Part shown: piece by piece, positions 1-9,654 of the stretch | Layout: each line of letters starts with the position of its first letter | Numbering within the stretch: the stretch's first letter is position 1 | Assembly (NCBI GenBank): GCA_963776195.1 | Contig: CAVZMO010000014.1 | Location: forward strand, 124,001 to 188,000 | Direction: 5' to 3' | Length of the DNA: 64,000 bases | From: CAVZMO01 sp963776195 | GTDB taxonomy: Bacteria; Nitrospirota; Thermodesulfovibrionia; Thermodesulfovibrionales; SM23-35 | Position numbers and translations under genes: made by a program | The notes under the pieces: generated by a model | The model's input: the letters and a program-made list of their open reading frames with translations, nothing else | Database searches by the model: none | What the model was told of the DNA's origin: nothing

Positions 1-466
1 CCGCCGCTTTCCGCCCCCTCCTCACGAAAGGTTCAGCTTTATCGGGAAATATCTATTTAAGAAATGATATGTTTAATCGAAAATACCTGGGAAGCATCCC
101 CTGTTTCACGGATGGCATTTTTTAACATAAGAATGTCTTATTTGTAAATACAGAAAAGGTTGTAATTTTGTGCAAAATAAGTTTTAAATATGTTTTAAAA
201 CTAAAGTTTGATATAAAGATTATGACAAAGATATATGATGGCCAAAATTCAACAAGGAATATCGTTTGAAGTACGCGCAGTCAATTGTATTTTTGAAACG
301 TGCCTTTGATTCGGAAATCTTTAAAGCCCAACGAAGTTTGAAAATCCACACTTCCATGTGAACGGTTGATCTGTTCGGAGACTCCAAGAGGCGAGGAGTT
401 CAGGAAGAAACGTTGTGGCCTTGCTGTTAATGTGGCTTCGTGCATCTTTCACCCCGAAGGGAATAA
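1..466. other. Stretch with no supported gene
   Basis: AT-rich, many stops in all frames. The one moderate open frame (366-614, plus) has no recognisable motif and lies partly antisense to the end of a DUF72 remnant. I see no RNA gene or clear promoter. Confidence 0.6.
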
Positions 467-700
467 TTACTCTCCAACCATCTCCTTCAACCTCAAAGCA
501 TTCTTCATCGCAAAACCGCCATGGCAGTTGTTAAACATGACGTGCACCTCCTTTGCCCTTTTATCAATACTCTGGATAGTAGGTACAAATTCTTTTAAGT
601 CTCCCTCAGAATAAAGATATGCATACCTTAAAGATGTCTCGATGCCCTTCTTAAGCCAGTTCTCCTTGTTTCTGCCGTGGAAGCGGAAATGGATACAGGG
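467..700 (-). pseudogene. DUF72 (YecE-like) protein, C-terminal remnant
   Basis: The minus strand reads about 77 codons that match the C-terminal part of DUF72/YecE-like proteins: FHGRNKENW near the upper end, then a segment with LRYAYLYSE, then VHVMFNNCHGGFAMKNA close to the stop at 467-469. The FHGRN and N-N-C-H-G-G-x-A-x-x-N-A motifs are typical of this family, which has a TIM-barrel fold and no firmly assigned function. An in-frame TGA at 701-703 ends the frame upstream, and the N-terminal two thirds of the usual ~240-280-aa protein are missing. I read it as a decayed gene. The family assignment is from motif memory, not a search. Confidence 0.6.
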
Positions 701-1192
701 TCAGGTCTTTAATCTTGCGATCAAGGGCGACGTAGGGACACTCCATATTATTTCGGCCTCTTTGGCGGACCACCACGAAATGGTAGCGAGGCAATGTTTC
801 GACTGCAAATCAACATCTTTGGCAGAATGTCCTCAGTGTGGACTATCAGGTGCAAATAATCAATAAACATTCCCTTGACGGCAACACGCTCTTGTCTTTA
901 AGGTTGCTTGACAGAGTTGCTTTCCGTGTAAACTCAAACAATTGCAGTAATTAACCTCTTTGGATTCATCCCGAAAATAAGATAAATCCGGTCATTATTT
1001 TATACACCAATGCTCATTACCTTGACTTGTTTTAATTTCCATGATAAGTAGTAATTAGGGAAGGTGGCAGGAATCTTCCTAACCCAAAGAGACAGATAAT
1101 AGGGTATCTCAAGAGAGAAGGAGGTGTAGTATAAAATATTAAAAATCAGTTCATAGAAAAAAGGTTGTGATTCTAAAAAAGGGGGTATAGAC
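701..1192. other. Intergenic stretch, no supported gene
   Basis: Low-complexity, stop-rich DNA upstream of the small gene at 1193. Short open frames on both strands (for example 642-866 plus) show no family motif. Nothing else supported. Confidence 0.5.
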
Positions 1193-1369
1193 ATGAACTT
1201 AGAACTAACGGACAAACAAAAAGATATGCTTGTAGCAGTACTTAAGGACTATATACCAGAACTCAGGGGTGAGATTGCTTCGGGCGTTAAACACGATCTG
1301 AAACAGGAACTGAAGGATGAAGAGGCGACATTAAAAGAAATACTCGATAAATTGAAGGTGCTGAAATAA
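1193..1369 (+). CDS. Small conserved-looking hypothetical protein, 58 aa
   Basis: A 58-codon frame begins at ATG 1193 with a strong G-rich ribosome site (GGGGG about 8 bases upstream) and ends at TAA 1367. The product is charged and predicted almost wholly alpha-helical: MNLELTDKQKDMLVAVL at the N-terminus, a central YIPELRGEIA segment, and a lysine-rich C-terminal helix with regular leucine spacing (ATLKEILDKLKVLK). It has no signal peptide, membrane segment or cysteine. The ribosome site and the lack of rare codons argue that it is real although it is short. I do not recognise the family and assign no function. Its neighbours are degenerate DNA and, 430 bp away, the addA-like gene. Confidence 0.6.
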   Translation: MNLELTDKQKDMLVAVLKDYIPELRGEIASGVKHDLKQELKDEEATLKEILDKLKVLK

Positions 1370-1417
1370 GTATTTCCCTCCGATGAAGCTGAATATGTAG
1401 TCTTTTTGTATTAAGTG

Positions 1418-1520
1418 GGGTATGCACTTCACAGCACCTACCCCAAGGTATTGCATCTTCGGTGATGGCGATTTTTCGCCTATACTATATATGCAGCCAG
1501 GTGCCATCAAGTGCATACCC
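1418..1520. repeat. Long-range inverted repeat in a gene-free stretch
   Basis: GGGTATGCACTT at 1418-1429 is exactly complementary to AAGTGCATACCC at 1509-1520, and the match resumes after five mismatched bases with CACC/GGTG. Inside the loop is a second small hairpin, GGCGA-TTTT-TCGCC (about 1468-1481). The surrounding gene-free stretch 1370-1802 holds no other supported feature. It could be a folded RNA or a remnant of a small mobile element. Confidence 0.45.
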
Positions 1521-1802
1521 GCTTTGTATTATGACACTTGAAGATGACCCGGCAAATACGGTGTATTTCTTTGCAGGTCATTTATTCCGGAATATTCACA
1601 TCTCCAAAGTAAGTATTTTCGCCATATTACACAGTTTCACTCAATCAACGTTGGGACAGTAGTGAAACTTGATATAACATTATTTATTACGTTCGTATTA
1701 GTAAATAAAGTTGTAGAAGTACTTCGTTGCATGGCGTTATAGTAAATGTATAAAGGAGCACGGTAAAAAAACTTTGATAATGTCAATCAGGAAAGCGGAT
1801 AG

Positions 1803-4800
1803 ATGGATACAATTTTAGAAAGAGATACAAATATACATTTCCCAAATTTTTCAGTTTTAAAGGCGTCTGCCGGTTCAGGGAAAACCCGTACCCTCACGGA
1901 AAGATATGTAGAGTTTCTATTATCCGAAAGAATCCCTTACAACGGACTGAGGAATATACTCGCAATAACTTTTTCAAACAATGCCGCCAGGGAGATGAAG
2001 GAAAGGATCCTTTTATGGCTGAAATCAATTTGCTTCGGTGACCCTGAGACGATAGCCGAGATTTCTCTCCTCGTATCCATGGATAAACAGAGGATGATCG
2101 ATAAGGCAGGCAGTCTCATAGATGATATCCTGCACAATTACTCCGATTTTCAAGTGAAGACTATAGACAGCTTTATGGTCACTGTTTTCAAAGCCTCTGC
2201 CATTGATTTTGGATACAACCCTGAATTCGACATATTGATGAACAATAACTCTGTCATGGAGTACTCCTTTGACCTTTTTTTGAGAAATGTGCGGGAAGGC
2301 TCGGAGGAGTCGAAACTTTTTGAGGAGATCGTCCTCGATATTCTTAAGAATAAAAGAGGCGATTCGGCATATCTCTGGGACCCCTTTGCCGCGCTTCTTG
2401 AAGAGATAAAGAAGATTTACAAAAAACTTTCCTCCATCGGAAGGGACCCTTTGATAGAAGACTTTTCCACCGAGATGTCGGACCTTGAGGGCAGGATGCG
2501 TGCTGTGGTTGAAGATATTGAAGATATAATAGTCGGTTCAGGCCTCCAAAGAAGGGGAAATTCATCGTATATTACGATTCTTCCCAAGATCAGGGAGGGG
2601 AGAATCGCTGATCTCATCGGCAAAGGAATAACAAATCCCCCTGTCAATAAGCCTAAAACAGGCCAGCCCCCCGCGCTGGCGTCTTTTATACAGATAGTGG
2701 ATATGTGGGCGGAATTTGGCGCCATGCTCAGATCCTATACTTCATACTACATCCGTTCCTGCTACATCCCCTATGTGAAGGTCTATGAAAAGTTCAGGAA
2801 AACCGTCGACACAATAAAAAGACGTCAAGGAAAAGTATTTATCGAGGATATCAACTGGAAGCTCGCCGAGTATCTTGATCGCGATATAGTCCCGGACATC
2901 TATTTCAGGATAGGCGAAAAAATTTTTCACTTTCTTATCGATGAATTTCAGGACACTTCACCTATACAGTGGAGAAATCTGGCCCCTTTGATAGAAAACT
3001 CCCTCTCACAGGGAGGAAGCGCCTTTGTCGTGGGAGACACTAAACAAGCTATTTATGGTTTCCGTAATGCGGATTACACCATTATGAAAACCCTCGAGTC
3101 GGAAAACCCATTCCCTTCGGCAAGACATGCCGTGCAAGAGCTTACGGTCAATTACAGGAGTCTGCAAAAGATACTGGAATTCAATGAGAAGATATTTAAA
3201 GAGACTGTCGCCGATAAGGATGATTATAGGTATGCCGGTGAGCAGAGCGGACTGACGGATTATACTCAGAAGCCTAAGTCCGGTTTGAAAGAATCCGGGT
3301 ACGCGGAGGTCTCGATATTGGAAAAGCATGATGAAGAACCACCCGAACGACGGAAGATCCAGGACTTGGTCCTGGAGTTACGCAAGAGAGGGTACGGATA
3401 TAAAGATATAGCCATACTGACACAGAGAAACGAGGATGCGGTTAGAGCAACTGCCTGGCTGAACGAGAAAGAGATTCCTTTTGTTTCCTATAGCAGTCTC
3501 GACATAAGGAGGCGGAAGATAACCGGCGAGATAGTCTCGCTTTTATATTTCCTCGACTCACCCACCGATAACCATTCCCTGGCAACCTTCATACTGGGTG
3601 ATGTCTTTTCAAGGACCCTTGCAGAACGTACGCCGCCGTTTGACCGACAAGGAGTGAGAGAGTTCATCTTCGTCCATAAAGATGACGCTCCCCTCTATAA
3701 ATCGTTTCAGAAAGAATTCGGCCCGGTCTGGGAAAAATATTTTTCGGGTCTTTTCAAATCGGCAGGATACTTGCCTCTTTATGACCTCATTTCCGAAATA
3801 TTCAGCGCCTTCATGGTTTTTGAGATCTTGGCGGATGAAGAAGCTACGCTCGTCAAAATACTGGAGGCGGTAAAAGACTTTGAAGGAGAGGGACATAACA
3901 GCCTAAGAGACTTCCTGGAATTTGCCGATGACGGTAATATGGGTGACTCGGCATGGAACATCAGTGTCCCGAAGGGCATCGACGCAGTACAGGTAATGAC
4001 AACCCACAAAGCGAAAGGTCTTGGCTTTCCGGTTGTGATAGCGCTTCTTTATGAGGAGAGGAGCAGAGGGTTTGACTATATTGTGCAAGAAGATGGAGAC
4101 GGTGTTCGTCTTTTAAGAATTACTAAGGACACCGCAAGTTGTCATCCCGACTTCGAGGGACTGTACACCCTTGAGTCGATGAAGGAAAAGGTGAATAAGC
4201 TTAACACCCTCTATGTCGGCTTTACCCGTCCGGAGGAAGAGCTTTATGTAATAGGGGTTAAAGGTAATCGAGACGGCTATCCCTTCGATATTCTTCCTGC
4301 AGACGGGTATCTTCAGGCAGATAAACCCGATAGGTGCTTGAAAGACGGCGCCGAGACAAATGAGGAGTTTTCAATCCGTCACCGGCATAAGCGGATAAAG
4401 TTTCAAGCCGGCTCCGATGACATGATCAATCTTGAAGAAAGAAAAATGGGTGAGTTCATCCACCGGATATTGTCCTTTGTTGAATATGCAGGGAGAGAAC
4501 TTGAGGGAGAGCTCTCCGCAATCATAAAGAAGGTCAGGGAAGAGAAGGGCTTTGATGACTATCTTGATGCCGAGACAAAAGAGTCGATTGTCGGACTGCT
4601 GCTGGATAAAGAAATGGCGGAATACTTTCAGCCGAGACCCGGCAGGAAAGTTAGAAATGAACAAGAATTCTCCGATGGTGATGGAAACCTCTTCAGAATG
4701 GACAGGGTGGTCATTGATACCGACAAGATAACCGTCCTGGACTATAAAACGGGAAGCGATAAGACCGCAGGAGAGAAGTATGAGGCCCAGATGAAAAACT

Positions 4801-4892
4801 ATATGAAGATACTCGGAGAGGTCTACCCCGGGGTGAACGTAGAGGGAATCATCGCCTATATCGACCGCAGGGAGGTCAAGAGAATAAAGTGA
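1803..4892 (+). CDS. addA: AddA/RecB-type helicase-nuclease (UvrD-like, PD-(D/E)XK)
   Basis: This 1029-aa protein is a superfamily 1A helicase with a C-terminal nuclease, the large motor subunit of an AddAB-type enzyme that processes double-strand breaks for recombination. Visible motifs in order: Walker A SAGSGKT (22-28), motif Ia ITFSNNAAREMKER, Walker B IDEFQDTSP (about 380), motif III VGDTKQAIYGFR, motif IV LTVNYRS, motif V MTTHKAKGLGFPVV, motif VI YVGFTRPEEELYV, then a nuclease core with RMDRVV and LDYKTG near the C-terminus. Length is at the short end for AddA (usually 1100-1250). The ATG at 1803 has only a weak upstream ribosome site. Its TGA overlaps the GTG of the next gene by 4 bases, so the two are translationally coupled. 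Called addA by domain order; RecB-like naming is equally used. Confidence 0.88.
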   Translation: MDTILERDTNIHFPNFSVLKASAGSGKTRTLTERYVEFLLSERIPYNGLRNILAITFSNNAAREMKERILLWLKSICFGDPETIAEISLLVSMDKQRMIDKAGSLIDDILHNYSDFQVKTIDSFMVTVFKASAIDFGYNPEFDILMNNNSVMEYSFDLFLRNVREGSEESKLFEEIVLDILKNKRGDSAYLWDPFAALLEEIKKIYKKLSSIGRDPLIEDFSTEMSDLEGRMRAVVEDIEDIIVGSGLQRRGNSSYITILPKIREGRIADLIGKGITNPPVNKPKTGQPPALASFIQIVDMWAEFGAMLRSYTSYYIRSCYIPYVKVYEKFRKTVDTIKRRQGKVFIEDINWKLAEYLDRDIVPDIYFRIGEKIFHFLIDEFQDTSPIQWRNLAPLIENSLSQGGSAFVVGDTKQAIYGFRNADYTIMKTLESENPFPSARHAVQELTVNYRSLQKILEFNEKIFKETVADKDDYRYAGEQSGLTDYTQKPKSGLKESGYAEVSILEKHDEEPPERRKIQDLVLELRKRGYGYKDIAILTQRNEDAVRATAWLNEKEIPFVSYSSLDIRRRKITGEIVSLLYFLDSPTDNHSLATFILGDVFSRTLAERTPPFDRQGVREFIFVHKDDAPLYKSFQKEFGPVWEKYFSGLFKSAGYLPLYDLISEIFSAFMVFEILADEEATLVKILEAVKDFEGEGHNSLRDFLEFADDGNMGDSAWNISVPKGIDAVQVMTTHKAKGLGFPVVIALLYEERSRGFDYIVQEDGDGVRLLRITKDTASCHPDFEGLYTLESMKEKVNKLNTLYVGFTRPEEELYVIGVKGNRDGYPFDILPADGYLQADKPDRCLKDGAETNEEFSIRHRHKRIKFQAGSDDMINLEERKMGEFIHRILSFVEYAGRELEGELSAIIKKVREEKGFDDYLDAETKESIVGLLLDKEMAEYFQPRPGRKVRNEQEFSDGDGNLFRMDRVVIDTDKITVLDYKTGSDKTAGEKYEAQMKNYMKILGEVYPGVNVEGIIAYIDRREVKRIK

Positions 4893-7723
4893 CCACTCTG
4901 CTTATACCACCGGGACAGAGCCTCATAGATGAGATAATCCCTCAGATCGACGGGAACGATCATGATTATTCGGCGAATATGGTCATATTTCCCGGGAAAA
5001 GGCCGTCACATTTTCTCAGAAAGGCCCTCGCCGGAAATACCAGGAGGAGTTTTATACCGCCCGCCATTTTTTCTATGGATGGGTTCGTAGATTCCGTGTA
5101 TGAGAGCATTTGGTCGGGGAGAAAATTGGAAACCGTCGATGCCGTTTCTATCCTGTTTGATATTCACAGAAAAAGAAAAGACCGTCTTGGCGGCGACGGG
5201 TTTATAACGCCTGACAGCTTTTTCCCAATAGGGCTTAAGATATATCGAGATATAGAGGAACTCTGCATCGAGGACATCAGGTCTTGCAAAGTCAAAGAAA
5301 TTCAGCCCTTTACGGAAGAAGTCATACCTGCCGAGACATTAAAGAGGATTCAGTCGCTCTCCTTCTTCTACGATGAGTTCTATAAGACTATCGAGTACCA
5401 TAATTTTTCAACCAGGTCTTACCGATACCAAAGAGTATCAGAAAAGATTGAAGAGTATGGAATTGACAAGTACCGCAAGGTTATCTTTGCGGGATTCTAC
5501 GCTCTTACGGAATCTGAGAAAACGTTATTCAAAAAAATGCTTCGCCTTGATAATACCGTATTTATCTTCCAGGACGGGCCGGGGATAAAGGAAAAGCTTC
5601 AGGAGTTGGGGATGAGCATTGATAGCAAAGAAGCGGCATTTACCGGGCCGGACATCCATTTCTACAGCAGCCCCGATACCCACGGCCAGGTGTACGCCTT
5701 GAGTAGAATAATTGAGACGATCAATGAATGCAAGGAAGGTATCGATGAAAGGACAGTGGTTGTTCTTCCCTCTTCGGACACCCTTTTCCCACTTATACGT
5801 CAGGGACTTACGGTCATTGATGAAAAGGATTATAACATTTCACTTGGGTACCCCCTTCATCGGACATCGATCTTTGGATTTCTTAATAATCTCATGGAGC
5901 TCGTCACTTCCATGGACGATGAGCGCATTTATATCCCGGACTATCTCAAATTCGTCCTTCATCCATATACCAAAAATATCTATTTCAACGGCAATGCAGA
6001 GATAACCAGAATAATGTTCCATGCACTGGAAGAGGGGTTGACGAAACAGAGGACAAAGACTTTCTCAACCCTGCCGGAGGTTGAAGAGGATGAAAAATTG
6101 ATTGAAGACATCATGGAAAAAGTCTCCCATAGTGAGGAAGCGTTACTGCAAAGAGATATCAGAAAACACTTAAAAGCCATTCACCGGAACACCATAGAGA
6201 AATTTCTCTCTTTTGAAAATGTGAGGGACTTCGCCGTCAAGTGTACCGAGATACTTACTTATATCTTCAACAACAGCACCGCACGGCTCCATCCCTTATT
6301 TTACCCTTTTTCAGAGGCATTTATGAGGTCTCTTGATGCCGTATCGAGATCCCTTATGAAGGACACGGTTTTTGTGGAAAGGTCCAGCTATTTTACCTTC
6401 TTGAGAAAATACGTAATGACGTGCCATACGCCATTTGACGGCACGCCCCTCAGGGGGCTGCAGGTCCTGGGATTTCTGGAAACTCGTAATCTCAAATTCA
6501 AAAGGGTCTTCGTCCTTGATGTAAACGAGGACACGGTACCCAATACGATCAAGGAGGATACCCTCCTTCCGTTAAAGGCGCGTCAGATACTCGGTCTTCC
6601 GACTTACATGGACCGTGATAAACTCGTCGCATATTATTTTGATAACCTTATAAAGGGGGCAGAGGAGGCCCACCTTTTCTTTATCGAAGATGATACCAAG
6701 GAGAGATCAAGATTCATCGAGAAATTGCTCTGGGAAAAACAGAGAAAAAGCGGAGCTCTGTCTACAAAGGATTATGTAAAATCCATCCAGTACAAGGTCA
6801 GACTTGAGAATGCCAACCCGGAAGATATCGTAAAGACCGCTGCCGTTGTCTCTTATTTGAAAGATTTTACCTATAGCGCTACTGCCGTTGACAGATACCT
6901 TAGATGTCCTCTGCAGTTCTATTATTCGTATGTATTACGCCTGCAGAAAAGAGAAGAGATGTCGGGTGATATCGAAAAAGTGGACGTCGGCAAGCTTGTT
7001 CACAACGCCATCTCGACATATTTTTCAAAGAGAAAGGGCTTCCCCTTGCAAGAGAAGGATATAAACGTTGCTGAAATGGATGATGTGATCGACAGACTAT
7101 TCAAGAAAGAGTACGGCGATAATCTGACAGGCGCCGTATACCTGTTAAAGAAGCAGATAAAGAACCATCTGCAGGACCTTCTAAAAAAATACTATCTTTA
7201 TCTGATCAAAAATCAGTCTGTCACTATCCGGGACAGTGAACGGGATATTAAGAAAATACGCATAGGTTCGTTTAATCTCAAGGGGCGGCTGGACAGTGTT
7301 GAAAGGAGGGGCGATAAGACCTGTATAATAGACTATAAGACATCCTCTAACCCAAACAGTCTGAAGATTGACTTCAATAAGCTAAACTGTGACGACAGAG
7401 AGACCTGGAGTAAAGCGATAGGCAGCCTGCAGCTTCCTTTCTATTTAATGCTTTACTCGGAAGAAGCTCGCGCAAACATAAAGGACCTGGACGGGATGTT
7501 TCTGCTGTTGGGACGGTCCGTCATAAACTCCGACATTGAACTCCCGCTCTTTAGCGATTCGGCCCCGGAGACAGCATACGAAATGCTGAAAAGCATAGTT
7601 TTGAGTTTGCTCGGGGAAATAGTGAGCAGTCAGATTCCTTTCAAGTCAGCATCTAACAAAAAGAAAACTTGTCCTTACTGCGACTTTCAGTATGTTTGCG
7701 GCACTCAATGGGTAGGAAAATGA
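4889..7723 (+). CDS. addB: AddB-type nuclease subunit (PD-(D/E)XK, Fe-S)
   Basis: A 944-aa partner of the preceding helicase-nuclease, starting at a GTG that overlaps the upstream TGA (GTGA). The N-terminus lacks a convincing Walker A motif, as in AddB-like proteins of this kind. The C-terminal third is a PD-(D/E)XK nuclease: YLRCPLQFYYSYVLRLQKR, GKLVHNAIS, GRLDSV and CIIDYKTSS. One cysteine (LRCPLQ) plus the C-terminal CPYCDFQYVCG cluster form the four-cysteine pattern that holds a 4Fe-4S cluster in AddB. The pair would resect and load recombinase at DNA ends, replacing RecBCD. Length is shorter than Bacillus AddB (~1160). Function by family; gene name from position and domains. Confidence 0.8.
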   Translation: MTTLLIPPGQSLIDEIIPQIDGNDHDYSANMVIFPGKRPSHFLRKALAGNTRRSFIPPAIFSMDGFVDSVYESIWSGRKLETVDAVSILFDIHRKRKDRLGGDGFITPDSFFPIGLKIYRDIEELCIEDIRSCKVKEIQPFTEEVIPAETLKRIQSLSFFYDEFYKTIEYHNFSTRSYRYQRVSEKIEEYGIDKYRKVIFAGFYALTESEKTLFKKMLRLDNTVFIFQDGPGIKEKLQELGMSIDSKEAAFTGPDIHFYSSPDTHGQVYALSRIIETINECKEGIDERTVVVLPSSDTLFPLIRQGLTVIDEKDYNISLGYPLHRTSIFGFLNNLMELVTSMDDERIYIPDYLKFVLHPYTKNIYFNGNAEITRIMFHALEEGLTKQRTKTFSTLPEVEEDEKLIEDIMEKVSHSEEALLQRDIRKHLKAIHRNTIEKFLSFENVRDFAVKCTEILTYIFNNSTARLHPLFYPFSEAFMRSLDAVSRSLMKDTVFVERSSYFTFLRKYVMTCHTPFDGTPLRGLQVLGFLETRNLKFKRVFVLDVNEDTVPNTIKEDTLLPLKARQILGLPTYMDRDKLVAYYFDNLIKGAEEAHLFFIEDDTKERSRFIEKLLWEKQRKSGALSTKDYVKSIQYKVRLENANPEDIVKTAAVVSYLKDFTYSATAVDRYLRCPLQFYYSYVLRLQKREEMSGDIEKVDVGKLVHNAISTYFSKRKGFPLQEKDINVAEMDDVIDRLFKKEYGDNLTGAVYLLKKQIKNHLQDLLKKYYLYLIKNQSVTIRDSERDIKKIRIGSFNLKGRLDSVERRGDKTCIIDYKTSSNPNSLKIDFNKLNCDDRETWSKAIGSLQLPFYLMLYSEEARANIKDLDGMFLLLGRSVINSDIELPLFSDSAPETAYEMLKSIVLSLLGEIVSSQIPFKSASNKKKTCPYCDFQYVCGTQWVGK

Positions 7724-7876
7724 ATACTGATGATATTTATTGTATCGTGGAGGATGTCAGGGCCGCGTAGTGAAGCGTTTGATACGATAGCTATTGCGCT
7801 TTTGAGAGGATTTATATTAAATAAAAGGTTGTCGGACTCTCTTTGTTAAAATATTAAGTCAATGAGGAGTAAGCAA

Positions 7877-8398
7877 ATGATTGTAGGAAAGCCTCTTTTA
7901 ACCGCAAGTCAGATACAGGCAAAGGTGAAAGAACTTGCCCGGGGAATATCCAGGGATTACTCGGATAAAGAGCTTCTGGCGGTTGGCATTCTCAAAGGTG
8001 CGTTTATGTTTTTCTCGGATATTGTGCGTGCCGTCGAAGTGCCCCTTACACTCGATTTTATTGTCGCGTCCAGCTATATGAAAAGTGATAGCATGGGCGA
8101 GGTCAAGGTTTATTACGACATAAGGGAAGATATGTCCGACAAACATGTGCTCTTAATCGATGATATCGTTGATACGGGAATTACGCTCAATCACATAAGA
8201 GAAAGAGTTCTCGCAAAATGTCCCAAGAGCCTTAAGATATGCGCCTTTCTGGACAAGAAGGAAAGAAGAGAGGTGGAAATACCCATTGATTATGTGGGTT
8301 TCGAGATACCGAATGAATTTGTCGTGGGGTACGGCCTTGATTATGACAACAAGTTCAGAAATCTGCCATATATTTCAATTTTCAAGAAGAAAACATAG
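7877..8398 (+). CDS. hpt: Hypoxanthine phosphoribosyltransferase
   Basis: A type I phosphoribosyltransferase of 173 aa that salvages hypoxanthine/guanine to IMP/GMP with PRPP. The PRPP-binding signature is LLIDDIVDTGITL, slightly different from the commoner VEDIVDTG, preceded by LAVGILKGAFMFFSDI and followed by a C-terminal VGYGLDYDNKFRNLPYI, all typical of bacterial HPRT. I place the start at ATG 7877 rather than the in-frame ATG at 7862, because the sequence GAGGAG at about 7864-7869 lies 7-8 bases before 7877 and would be inside the gene otherwise. It is followed 8 bases later by queD. Confidence 0.88.
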   Translation: MIVGKPLLTASQIQAKVKELARGISRDYSDKELLAVGILKGAFMFFSDIVRAVEVPLTLDFIVASSYMKSDSMGEVKVYYDIREDMSDKHVLLIDDIVDTGITLNHIRERVLAKCPKSLKICAFLDKKERREVEIPIDYVGFEIPNEFVVGYGLDYDNKFRNLPYISIFKKKT

Positions 8399-8406
8399 AA
8401 TCACAA

Positions 8407-8778
8407 ATGTTTGAATTAATGATAGAAACATGTTTTGCCGCTGCACACCAGTTGAGGTGCTATAAAGGCGGATGTGAAAAGCTGCACGGACACAACTGGA
8501 AAGTGCAGGTGTATGTGCTCGCAGAAAAGCTGAACGAGCTGGACCTCGCAATAGATTTTCACGAACTGAAAAAACTTACCGAAGAGGTCATCGCTCCCCT
8601 TGATCACAGTTTTCTGAATGATATATTCCCGTTTACCGAAAAGAACCCTTCATCCGAAAATATAGCAAAATGGATCTATGACTCTCTGAAAAAAAGATTG
8701 AATGAGAGCAATGTCGAGCTCGCTGCCGTATCCATATGGGAGTCTGAGACCGCGTCTGCAACATATTTCGAAGAATAA
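8407..8778 (+). CDS. queD: 6-carboxy-5,6,7,8-tetrahydropterin synthase QueD
   Basis: A 123-aa PTPS-family enzyme that makes 6-carboxytetrahydropterin from dihydroneopterin triphosphate in queuosine/7-deazaguanine synthesis. Zinc ligands His14, His27 and His29 (AAAHQL and LHGHNW) and the catalytic Cys23 are present, as are LDHSFLND and the C-terminal VSIWESETASATY with the substrate-binding glutamate. Length and residues are normal. The gene is 8 bases after hpt. queE, the next step of the pathway, is about 31 kb downstream at 39251. Confidence 0.9.
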   Translation: MFELMIETCFAAAHQLRCYKGGCEKLHGHNWKVQVYVLAEKLNELDLAIDFHELKKLTEEVIAPLDHSFLNDIFPFTEKNPSSENIAKWIYDSLKKRLNESNVELAAVSIWESETASATYFEE

Positions 8779-8878
8779 GAAATAGCTTGAAAATTGTCGA
8801 TATTTTGAGATATAAATAAATACATTCTTTCATTGAGAAAAGGTGAGTGTTGACAGGTCTGTTGTCTTCTCTTGATTT

Positions 8879-9502
8879 ATGACTATCAGAATAGCCATCG
8901 GCTGCCACAGCTATCTTCTGGGAGAAGGAGTAAAAAAACTCTTCAGGGAAGAAGATGAAATAGATGTCATCGGCATATTTGATGAGGGCATAGATATAAA
9001 AGAGATCTTGAAGCTCAATCCTGATATCATCCTTGCCGACTTTAAAATATTCCGCACCTTTCCCGATGACCTTCAAAGGGATAAATGCGTTAAGATTCTC
9101 CTCATAAGCGACAGTTCCTGGATTTCGGAGTCGGAAAGACAGATCCCTGAATTACTTTTGAGAGGAGTATATGGTATCCTTGCACCGGATGCCGATTCGG
9201 AGACCTTGCGAAAGGCCGTTAAAGTCGTCTATGGGGGAGAATTATGGCTGGACCGCAAACTCCTCAGAAATGTTCTTTACAATATGGGCCACTCGGAAAA
9301 AAAAGTCGACCTTACAAAAAAGGAAAAGGAGATCGTGGACTTCATCTGCCGTGGATACAGGAACAAAGAGATTGCGCAGAGGCTTGATATCAGTGAACAG
9401 ACCGTCAAATCCCATTGCAACCGGATTTTCAAGAAAGTGGGCGTATCGGACAGACTTCAACTCGCTCTCTATACCCACAAAATATGGCCCGGCCATATTT
9501 AA
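8879..9502 (+). CDS. LuxR/NarL-family response regulator with atypical receiver
   Basis: A 207-aa regulator. The C-terminus is a clear LuxR-type helix-turn-helix: LTKKEKEIVDFICRGYRNKEIAQRLDISEQTVKSHCNRIFKKVGV. The N-terminus has receiver-like spacing (PDIILADFKIF, VKILLISDSSW, VYGILAPDADSETLRKAVKVVYGGELWL), but the usual acidic pair after the first beta strand is absent (the strand reads RIAIGCHSYLL) and the expected post-strand-4 threonine is serine. It may therefore work without normal phosphorylation. No histidine kinase is adjacent. The ribosome site before ATG 8879 is poor and no better in-frame start is available, because an in-frame TGA lies just upstream. Confidence 0.75.
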   Translation: MTIRIAIGCHSYLLGEGVKKLFREEDEIDVIGIFDEGIDIKEILKLNPDIILADFKIFRTFPDDLQRDKCVKILLISDSSWISESERQIPELLLRGVYGILAPDADSETLRKAVKVVYGGELWLDRKLLRNVLYNMGHSEKKVDLTKKEKEIVDFICRGYRNKEIAQRLDISEQTVKSHCNRIFKKVGVSDRLQLALYTHKIWPGHI

Positions 9503-9585
9503 GGTATTAATACAAAAGTATCAATGAGAACCGGAACCTTTGGTATAAGGTGTAGCCCTTTTAGGTAATTGTAAAATATCAATAG

Positions 9586-9612
9586 TTGATGTAAGAGATT
9601 AAGAGGTATAAT
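9586..9612 (+). promoter_or_regulatory. Sigma-70-type promoter before the zinc-ribbon PilZ gene
   Basis: TTGATG at 9586-9591, 15-base spacer, perfect TATAAT at 9607-9612; about 42 bases before the TTG start at 9655. The spacer is slightly short. Confidence 0.5.
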
Positions 9613-9654
9613 TGTTGTGATGATATAGAGTCATTTTGCAGCAGGGGGGGGCAA

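Noticed and set aside
366..866. Two open frames on the plus strand (366-614, 642-866) as genes
   Set aside because: No family motif or ribosome site; the minus strand carries the recognisable DUF72 remnant across the same DNA.
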